Assembly (NCBI RefSeq): GCF_001976145.1
Contig: NZ_MOXD01000016.1
Span: 51 to 49,960, forward strand
Reading direction: 5' to 3'
Origin: Serratia oryzae
Lineage (GTDB): Bacteria; Pseudomonadota; Gammaproteobacteria; Enterobacterales; Enterobacteriaceae
DNA: 49,910 nt
The notes under the pieces were generated by a model, which ran no database searches, was not told where the DNA came from, and saw only the letters and a list, made by a program, of their open reading frames with translations. Below, one piece after another: positions 44,595-49,910 of the stretch. Position 1 is the first letter of the stretch. The number at the start of each line of letters is the position of its first letter. A program made the position numbers and the translations under genes.

Positions 44595-44606
44595 CAGGTG
44601 AATATG

Positions 44607-45938
44607 ATGATCAAATGGATGAAATCAGCACCGGAGCAGCCAGCAATCGCCGAGACCGAGCAGGTTAACCGCACCTACCGTTACTGGCGTATTCATATCA
44701 TGCTCGGTATGTACGTCGGCTATGCGGTGTATTACTTCACGCGCAAAAGCTTTAACTACGTGATGCCCGAGATGCTGAAAGATCTGGGGCTGACCGTGGC
44801 GGATGTCGGCCTGATGGGGACGCTGTTCTACTTTATGTACGGCGCTTCGCGTTTTATCTCGGGAGTGCTGAGCGACGCCGCTAACCCGCGCTACTTTATG
44901 GGCATTGGGCTGATCCTGACAGGGGTGATCAACATCCTGTTTGGCTTCAGTTCTTCGCTGTTTGCCCTGATGGTGTTCTGGATCGCCAATGCGTTCTTCC
45001 AAGGCTGGGGATGGGCTCCTTGCTCCAAACTGCTCACGACCTGGTATTCGCGTAATGAACGGGGATTCTGGTGGGCCATCTGTAATACGTCGCACAACGT
45101 CGGTGGAGCGGTGATCCCGCTACTGGCAGGAGTATTGGCGGTGAATTATGGCTGGCGCTACGGGATGATCGTGCCAGGGATTATTGCGATTGTTAGCGGT
45201 TGCTTCCTTTGCTTTCGCCTGCGCGATCGCCCGGTAGCCATGGGCCTGCCGACCGTGGGGCAGTGGCGGCAGGATGCGCAAGAGCTCGATCAGGAGCAGG
45301 CCAGCGCCAAACTGCCGCTGATGGCGATCTTAAAACGCTATATTTTCACCAATAAATATATCTGGCTGTTGGCGATCTCCTATGTATTTGTCTATGTGGT
45401 GCGCATCGGCATTAACGACTGGGGGAACCTGTATCTGATACAGAATCACGGCTATTCGCTGGTGAAAGCCAACTCTTCGCTGACCATGCTGGAGATTGGT
45501 GGCTTTATCGGCACCATCGTGGCCGGTTGGGGCTCGGATAAGCTGTTTGCCGGTAACCGGGTGCCGATGAATATCATTTTTATGCTCGGTATTTTTGTCA
45601 GCGTGCTGTTGATTTGGCTGTTGCGTATTGATAGCTATCTGTTTAATGCCACCTGTTTCTTCTTTATCGGCTTTTTTATCTTTGGCCCGCAGATGCTGAT
45701 TGGTATCGCGGCGGCAGAATCTGCACATAAAGATTCTGCCGGGGCGGCAACCGGGTTTGTCGGTATTTTTGGGTACCTGGGCGCAGGGCTATCTGGTTGG
45801 CCGCTGGCTAAAGTGCTCGAAACCTGGAGTTGGGATGGCTTCTTTGTGGTGCTGTCGGCAACGACCTTGGCTTCTGCGTTTTTGCTGTTGCCGCTGGTGG
45901 TTAAACCACGGCGGGCAGAACCGCTAACGGCCAGTTAA
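44607..45938 (+). CDS. OPA-family organophosphate antiporter, UhpC/GlpT-like
   Basis: About 443 residues; the start is ATG 44607 or 44604, with AGGTG just upstream and only 9-12 bases after the phosphatase stop. 12-helix major facilitator of the organophosphate:phosphate antiporter group: YYFTRKSFNYVMPEML, the SDAANPRYFMG loop and the OPA signature region GWGWAPCSKLLTTWYSRNERG. Closest by eye to UhpC. UhpC itself is a sensor, but no uhpAB is present, so a transport role coupled to the phosphatase is likely. Confidence 0.87.
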   Translation: MIKWMKSAPEQPAIAETEQVNRTYRYWRIHIMLGMYVGYAVYYFTRKSFNYVMPEMLKDLGLTVADVGLMGTLFYFMYGASRFISGVLSDAANPRYFMGIGLILTGVINILFGFSSSLFALMVFWIANAFFQGWGWAPCSKLLTTWYSRNERGFWWAICNTSHNVGGAVIPLLAGVLAVNYGWRYGMIVPGIIAIVSGCFLCFRLRDRPVAMGLPTVGQWRQDAQELDQEQASAKLPLMAILKRYIFTNKYIWLLAISYVFVYVVRIGINDWGNLYLIQNHGYSLVKANSSLTMLEIGGFIGTIVAGWGSDKLFAGNRVPMNIIFMLGIFVSVLLIWLLRIDSYLFNATCFFFIGFFIFGPQMLIGIAAAESAHKDSAGAATGFVGIFGYLGAGLSGWPLAKVLETWSWDGFFVVLSATTLASAFLLLPLVVKPRRAEPLTAS

Positions 45939-45953
45939 GCGTTTGTGTGGAAA

Positions 45954-45981
45954 ATCGCTCCTCGCGGTAAGGGGGAGCGAT
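45954..45981 (+). terminator. Hairpin after the organophosphate transporter
   Basis: Perfect 8 bp stem ATCGCTCC/GGAGCGAT (45954-45961 with 45974-45981), 15 bases after the stop. No T tract, so a weak or Rho-assisted terminator. Confidence 0.45.
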
Positions 45982-46234
45982 CATGCACGCAACCTGCCAA
46001 CGGTGGCGATAACGCGCAGGTAAAAATTTTACCAGTGCCCGTTGTGACAAATCACGTCTGCTTGCTCTTTGCATTGTAAATGGGCCTTCCTACGTATTAT
46101 CCAAGCGGCTGAATTGTGCTTTACTCATGCTGTCGGCAAGGTGTCAGGTTACTGTCGGGTTGCTGACCTGTTGTTGCGCGTGGCTTCATTGCATAGTGCG
46201 CACAGTTTCTATTCGCCTATAAAGGATGATGTCC

Positions 46235-46714
46235 ATGAGCCAGAATTGCATTAAACAACTGCGGCTTTCCAGAGCCTGGTCACAGGAACAACTAGCGGAG
46301 CTTTCGTCCCTCAGCGTGCGCACCATACAGCGTATCGAGAATGGTGAGCAGGCCAGCCTAGAGACACTCAGTGCGATTGCTGCCGTTTTTAACATCAGTG
46401 TGACAGAGATTTCTGGCAACGGTGAGCAGCCCTATATTGAGCAGCGCGATAATGCCCTGGATCAGCAGATTGAAAGAGCCAAGGCCAGGGTTGCCGCAGA
46501 GAGCGGCTTCTACCATAGCCTGCTGGTTTATGTGGTGGTGAACCTGTTCCTGTACGCCATCAACCGTTTTATCACCCCGGCCAGCGTCTGGTTTATCTGG
46601 CCGTTGGCCATCTGGGGGACGTTTATTCTGCTCCAAGGAGCAAAGGTCTTTTTCTTGCAAGACTGGTTGACCCGCTGGCAGCAGGAGCGTTTGCAGAAAA
46701 TATTGCGAAAATAG
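46235..46714 (+). CDS. XRE-family regulator with C-terminal 2TM domain
   Basis: The ATG at 46235 is preferred over ATGs 6 and 9 bases upstream because AAAGGA sits 8 bases before it; 159 residues. N-terminal helix-turn-helix (about 5-62; LRLSRAWSQEQLAELSSLSV, RTIQRIENGEQASLETLSAI) and, after a basic linker, two membrane helices (SLLVYVVVNLFLYAINRF and FIWPLAIWGTFILLQGAKVF) of the 2TM family. A membrane-tethered transcription factor. Stands alone; target unknown. Confidence 0.87.
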   Translation: MSQNCIKQLRLSRAWSQEQLAELSSLSVRTIQRIENGEQASLETLSAIAAVFNISVTEISGNGEQPYIEQRDNALDQQIERAKARVAAESGFYHSLLVYVVVNLFLYAINRFITPASVWFIWPLAIWGTFILLQGAKVFFLQDWLTRWQQERLQKILRK

Positions 46715-46795
46715 TGGCGGGTAGGTTTATTTCTGTTGATGACACAAGAGCTGAGTGAACCGCCGCAAGTTATAAGGGTGAGCCATTAAGAGCCA

Positions 46796-46822
46796 ATAAC
46801 GCGGGTTCATGACCCGCGTTAT
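46796..46822. terminator. Hairpin between the XRE and EamA genes
   Basis: An 11 bp perfect inverted repeat ATAACGCGGGT/ACCCGCGTTAT (46796-46806 with 46812-46822) lies between the convergent genes. It lacks strong T tracts and may serve both directions. Confidence 0.5.
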
Positions 46823-46969
46823 CACCGACCCCAAGCATTACATTGACAACCCTCCCCCGTTGCAACAAGGATTTTGCCGCGGGGTTTTTGCGTTATCGGC
46901 AAAAGGCGCTGTTCGCGGAGAAAGGAAGCAACGCGGCAAGTTTGCAGGCTTACCGCGCAAAGCGGTGGC

Positions 46970-47893
46970 TTAGACCTGTTTAATCCGGTTTACCAGCCAA
47001 ATACCGCTGCACACCAGCAGCAGAGCCAGAACGTTGCGCCACTCCATAATGCTTTCATTGAGGAAGATAGCGGAAAGGACGGCACCCGACACCGGGATCA
47101 GGAAGTTAAAGGGGGCGACCATGCCGACACGGTTGTACTTTAACAGCAAGCTCCACAGGGCAAACGCCACCGATGACAGCAGGACCAGATAGCCCAATAG
47201 CAGCAACGCCTGCCAGCCGAATTCTGTCAATTTACCGCCAAAGAGATAGCCGCCCAGCGTCAGCACCAGGCCGCCGATAGCAAGCTGATAGCCGGTCATC
47301 ACCGTGCTGTCGATATGTTGAGAGATGCGTTTGCCGTAAATCGTCGCCGCCGAGAGGATAAAGGCGGCCAGCACTACGCAACCTTCGCCCATCAGCGTGA
47401 AGGTGAAGGTGAGGTCGGGGCTGAAATTGACCACCATCACCCCCACAAAACCCAGCACGCAGCCAATGATTTTATTGAAGCTTAACCGATCGTTTTGGTA
47501 GAGGTAATGCGCCAGCAGCACGCTGAAGAAGGTGCTGGTCGCATTCATAATGGAACCCGCGACCCCGGTGGTATACGCCAAGCCAATGTAGAAGAACACG
47601 TACTGCAGCGACGTTTGGGTTAAGCCCAAGATAGCCATCTGCTTGTAATGCAGCGGTTTCATGTTGGTGATTGATTTGCCGCTGGCAACGGCAAACATCA
47701 ACAGTACGAGCCCAGCCAGCAAAAAGCGATAACCGGCAAACACCATTTTGCTGGGGATATCATCTGGCGAGATATTAAATAGCTCATAACCGTTTTTGAT
47801 CGCCGGATAGGCGCTTCCCCACAGGAGGCAGCAGAAGGTGGCACCGAAGAAGACAAATTTTTTGTTGGTGAAAAGAAGCGGACTGCGTTCCAC
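46970..47893 (-). CDS. EamA-family (DMT superfamily) exporter, GTG start
   Basis: A 307-residue protein with two EamA repeats (about 12-150 and 160-300), ten helices expected: GATFCCLLWGSAYPAIKNGYE starts the first, GEGCVVLAAFILSAATIYGKR the second, and PVSGAVLSAIFLNES is the usual end motif. The start is GTG at 47893, supported by AAGGGA eight bases upstream; the ATG seven bases upstream is in another frame. Metabolite or drug efflux; substrate unknown. It converges with the XRE gene. Confidence 0.88.
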   Translation of the reverse strand: MERSPLLFTNKKFVFFGATFCCLLWGSAYPAIKNGYELFNISPDDIPSKMVFAGYRFLLAGLVLLMFAVASGKSITNMKPLHYKQMAILGLTQTSLQYVFFYIGLAYTTGVAGSIMNATSTFFSVLLAHYLYQNDRLSFNKIIGCVLGFVGVMVVNFSPDLTFTFTLMGEGCVVLAAFILSAATIYGKRISQHIDSTVMTGYQLAIGGLVLTLGGYLFGGKLTEFGWQALLLLGYLVLLSSVAFALWSLLLKYNRVGMVAPFNFLIPVSGAVLSAIFLNESIMEWRNVLALLLVCSGIWLVNRIKQV

Positions 47894-48144
47894 AAAACAT
47901 CCCTTTTAAAAGAAAAATGAAATACCGTTTCGTTATAGCGAGATCTGCTCGAAAAGTCCTGCTTAACTTCACTGTTTGCGACTTTGGGTGCTATAAACCC
48001 TAAATTTGCATAAGACTGTTTTTCCCTGTGCGGGTTGGTGTGTTAAAGGGATGGGGGAGCTTTGGGAACAGTGCGCCAGATTGACTGGCGCAGCCAACAA
48101 CTCTGAGTCTCAGAAGGGGGAACGTCTTTTAGTGCGAATACGGA

Positions 48145-48594
48145 TTAATGACATTCGCCAATTCGTTTTCCATACATATGCATATCGAGAAAATATGGGC
48201 CTGCATGGATATGAGTGCCATCCAGGCGCCCTTTGAGATCGTAGCTGGTGCTGGTGTATACACCGCTGAGTTTGCCTTTAGATTTCCCCTCTTCGTTAAC
48301 GCACGCCAGCCCAATCTCTAGCTTATTTCCCGGAGCCCTGTCCCATGAGGTGATTTCGCAGCCAGAATCTTTATAGCTTGACGCCATTGCAGCACGCAAA
48401 TCTTTAGCTTGCTCGGCTGACACGCACTCTTCATCTTCATCATCCTCGGGTGAGTGAGTTAGGGCTTGCCCGTTGATCATTATGGTACCGCCGTCGCGCC
48501 ACAAGCCCGGTTCAATGGACAGGGGCTCAGCAGCCGCGATAAAGTGGGTAAGGCCCAAGAAAAGAGTGGCGGCAACTATTATCATTTTCTTCAT
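48145..48594 (-). CDS. Exported DUF3617-type protein
   Basis: A 149-residue protein with a Sec signal peptide (MKKMIIVAATLFLGLTHFIAAA), then EPLSIEPGLWRDGGTIMING, the typical PGxW opening of DUF3617 proteins. Acidic patch (PEDDEDEEC) and three further cysteines suggest periplasmic disulfides. Function unknown. Alone on the minus strand, with its promoter facing the DUF6404 gene. Confidence 0.7.
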   Translation of the reverse strand: MKKMIIVAATLFLGLTHFIAAAEPLSIEPGLWRDGGTIMINGQALTHSPEDDEDEECVSAEQAKDLRAAMASSYKDSGCEITSWDRAPGNKLEIGLACVNEEGKSKGKLSGVYTSTSYDLKGRLDGTHIHAGPYFLDMHMYGKRIGECH

Positions 48595-48684
48595 TTAATT
48601 AATGCTCCTTGTATAAATACACATAACTAAAAAGGGTATTTTACAGGTATCTTTTTGGGCGGCGAAGTGACGGGGGTTCCGATT

Positions 48685-49035
48685 ATGACCTTTGATGAAA
48701 AGAAAAGACGTGCAGTGGCATTGATGGAAGAGAAAAAAATGTGGCGGAGTAATTATGCACCACCAATCCTACGCCTGTTATGGAAATGGGGAGTGGAAAT
48801 CCCGCCACCGCCGTTTGCGCCATTCTGGCTAAATATGCTTTTTTTTGGCGGTTTCTTTGGCTCTCTTTGGGGCGTAATTATGTGGTTTACAATCTGGAGA
48901 AGTGAGGGGTATAGCGCATTAACAGCGTTGCAAACCAGTTTCACAACTGGGCTGCTGTTTGGTTTATTCACTGCTTTATTCCATTACTGGCGGCGGCGGG
49001 TGAATAAGTTGCCTGACTGGAACAGTCTTCGATAA
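48685..49035 (+). CDS. DUF6404-type small membrane protein
   Basis: The ATG at 48685 with GGGGG eight bases upstream gives 116 residues. N-terminal amphipathic segment (MTFDEKKRRAVALMEEKKMW), a proline-rich GVEIPPPPFAPFW stretch, then two membrane helices (LNMLFFGGFFGSLWGVIMWF and SFTTGLLFGLFTALFHYW). This is the layout I associate with DUF6404. No known function. Confidence 0.65.
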   Translation: MTFDEKKRRAVALMEEKKMWRSNYAPPILRLLWKWGVEIPPPPFAPFWLNMLFFGGFFGSLWGVIMWFTIWRSEGYSALTALQTSFTTGLLFGLFTALFHYWRRRVNKLPDWNSLR

Positions 49036-49083
49036 GTCAATTGGGTTTACCTCAGAAATAAAGACTTATAGGAAAACTGGTCA

Positions 49084-49109
49084 CACTGTTCACTTTTGCG
49101 TGAACAGTG
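49084..49109. repeat. Inverted repeat at the border of the satellite remnant
   Basis: A perfect 10 bp palindrome CACTGTTCAC/GTGAACAGTG with loop TTTTGC. It lies between the DUF6404 gene and the phage-like genes, so it could be a terminator without a T tract or part of an old junction. Confidence 0.45.
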
Positions 49110-49123
49110 GCAACCCGCACGCA

Positions 49124-49147
49124 CAAAAAAACCGGCCGGGGCCGGTT
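49124..49147 (-). terminator. Leftward-facing terminator
   Basis: AACCGGCC/GGCCGGTT (49130-49137 with 49140-49147) followed on the minus strand by a T run (A49125-49131). No minus-strand gene precedes it in this window before the rightward phage genes, so it is an orphan, probably left from a rearrangement. Confidence 0.7.
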
Positions 49148-49208
49148 GCCGCGCACAGGGGAGCGTTGAACGCATTTGCCGAGCACGCAATGACCACAGG
49201 TTGAGAAA

Positions 49209-49511
49209 GTGCTTCTGACCGCCGGTGTTGTGAATGCCTGCTCTTTGGCAAAGAAAGCCTACAGTGTTTACCACGATAACCCGATGAGCGTGATTGAACA
49301 GAGCGTCTTGAGGGCGCTGACTGCGCATGTTATTACGGCTACGGCGCAAAAGAATATTGAGCACCCGGTGCTGAGTGAAATCGGACTGGCACAGCCCGAG
49401 GAAACGGGGATATTACCGGCGCTGCGTGACAACCCGATCAAGCGCATGCGGTTGGCAACGGAAATAGCGGAAAAACGCAAGCAATTCAAAGCGCGAGGGA
49501 TTAAATCATGA
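49209..49511 (+). pseudogene. Truncated P4-type Sid (capsid size determination) protein
   Basis: A 100-residue frame beginning at GTG with a stop codon 18 bases upstream. Its end, HPVLSEIGL...AEKRKQFKARGIKS, resembles my memory of the C-terminus of phage P4 Sid (PVLRLTGL...QQGAELKARGLLS), and Sid is about 244 residues. The following gene is an Ogr/Delta activator that overlaps the stop (ATGA), the same order as sid-delta in P4. I infer a 5'-truncated satellite late gene; the match is distant and unverified. Confidence 0.45.
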
Positions 49512-49747
49512 TGCGTTGTCCCTTTTGCCGCAGTGGCGCGCATACTCGCACCAGCCGTTATTTAACCGAGCAGACCAAAGAGGCGTATTACCAGTGCCAG
49601 AATATCGACTGCTCCAGCACGTTTAAAACGCGGGAAAGTATTGAGCATGTTATTCGGCAACCGTTGCCACCGGAAACTATTCCGGCACCGCCACCACCAG
49701 AACACCGAACGTTAAATCGTTACGGCAACAATAATCGCCTGCATTGA
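49508..49747 (+). CDS. Ogr/Delta-family zinc-finger phage late-gene activator
   Basis: A 79-residue protein with the family's zinc pattern C-X2-C-X22-C-X4-C at C4, C7, C30 and C35, and conserved AHTRTSRYLTEQTKEAYYQC and CSSTFKTRESIEHVI. Ogr (P2) and Delta (P4) activate late promoters through the RNA polymerase alpha subunit. It has one finger, unlike the doubled Delta of P4. GAGGGA precedes the start by 7 bases. It may be intact, but its target genes are not nearby. Confidence 0.88.
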   Translation: MMRCPFCRSGAHTRTSRYLTEQTKEAYYQCQNIDCSSTFKTRESIEHVIRQPLPPETIPAPPPPEHRTLNRYGNNNRLH

Positions 49748-49784
49748 TTAATCACACCCGCCTCTATTTCCCTGGATGCGGGTT

Positions 49785-49910
49785 TGATCTTACCCACGAA
49801 CAATGGACACATGGCTAAGCGAGGTTCTGTTTTTCAAATTGTTCCGGGCTAAGACCACCACAGGCACTGTGGCGACGCCAACGATTGTAATCGCACTCGA
49901 TATAATTAAA
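49785..49910 (-). mobile_element. IS3-family insertion sequence, right end
   Basis: From TGATCTTACCCACG at 49785 the sequence is the end of an IS3-family element that continues beyond the window. It contains the 3' end of the transposase gene. Neither the full inverted repeat pair nor the target duplication can be checked because the other end is missing. Confidence 0.8.
49815..49910 (-). CDS. IS3-family transposase OrfB, C-terminal end (partial)
   Basis: The last 31 codons are visible: [20 protein letters not shown], then [11 protein letters not shown] and a stop. The IE.DYN..R.H...GGLSPE.F motif closes the integrase catalytic domain (rve) of IS3-family OrfB proteins. The rest lies to the right of the window. 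Confidence 0.88.
   Translation of the reverse strand, partial: FNYIECDYNRWRRHSACGGLSPEQFEKQNLA

Noticed and set aside
1-49910. tRNA genes
   Set aside because: I looked for tRNA-like cloverleaf segments and the GGTTCGAATCC arm in the gaps and found none I could support by eye; a tRNAscan run would be decisive.

Overview
The window looks like a chromosome segment of a Serratia-type member of the Yersiniaceae (Enterobacterales). Most proteins read as close relatives of Escherichia coli K-12 proteins in the same local order. The left end is a 5S rRNA 3' end followed by kgtP, yfiM, pssA, patZ, tapT, trxC and yfiF, which is the E. coli order beside an rrn operon. The species call is an inference from gene content and dispersed repeats. 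No species marker is complete here.

Layout. 1-8771: rrf tail, dicarboxylate/oxoglutarate uptake (kgtP), phospholipid synthesis (pssA), lysine acetylation (patZ), tRNA modification (tapT), thioredoxin 2 and a SPOUT methyltransferase-like protein. 8859-10882: ktrA-ktrB potassium uptake. 11576-16328: mprA, an outer-membrane efflux lipoprotein, emrA and emrB as one operon. 16852-18051: an intact ygaY-type exporter. 18275-21775: proVWX osmoprotectant importer with a conserved proU P2 promoter. 22086-34214: a complete sulfoquinovose (plant sulfolipid sugar) gene cluster. 34484-38463: a CitAB/DcuSR-type two-component system divergent from a 2-hydroxycarboxylate transporter. 38500-49910: small stress genes (elaB, asr, ydgU), smrA, doxX, the ygaVP sulfide-response pair, a phosphatase plus organophosphate transporter pair, an EamA exporter, then the remains of a P4-like phage satellite cut by an IS3-family element at the right edge.

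Most interesting part. The sulfoquinovose cluster keeps clear orthologues of csqR/yihW, yihV, yihU, yihQ, yihP, yihO and ompL in the E. coli arrangement. The three steps run in E. coli by YihT (class I aldolase), YihS (AGE-family isomerase) and YihR (mutarotase) are instead occupied by a class II KbaY/GatY-type aldolase, an L-fucose-isomerase-like protein and a GalM-type epimerase. The predicted route is still sulfoglycolytic: sulfoquinovosyl glycerol to sulfoquinovose, sulfofructose, sulfofructose-1-phosphate, then DHAP plus sulfolactaldehyde, and finally dihydroxypropanesulfonate. The carbon-skeleton chemistry would be done by unrelated enzymes. The GH31 enzyme retains the residues that bind the sulfonate, so the substrate assignment is strong.

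A second notable layer is small mobile DNA. Two ~110 bp elements (19367-19478 and 34247-34354), with IS4-like terminal inverted repeats, are each flanked by 12 bp target duplications. One lies inside proVWX between proW and proX; the other sits inside the loop of a terminator. A third, degenerate copy lies downstream of emrB. Two ERIC-type palindromes are also present, one inside the sulfoquinovose operon.
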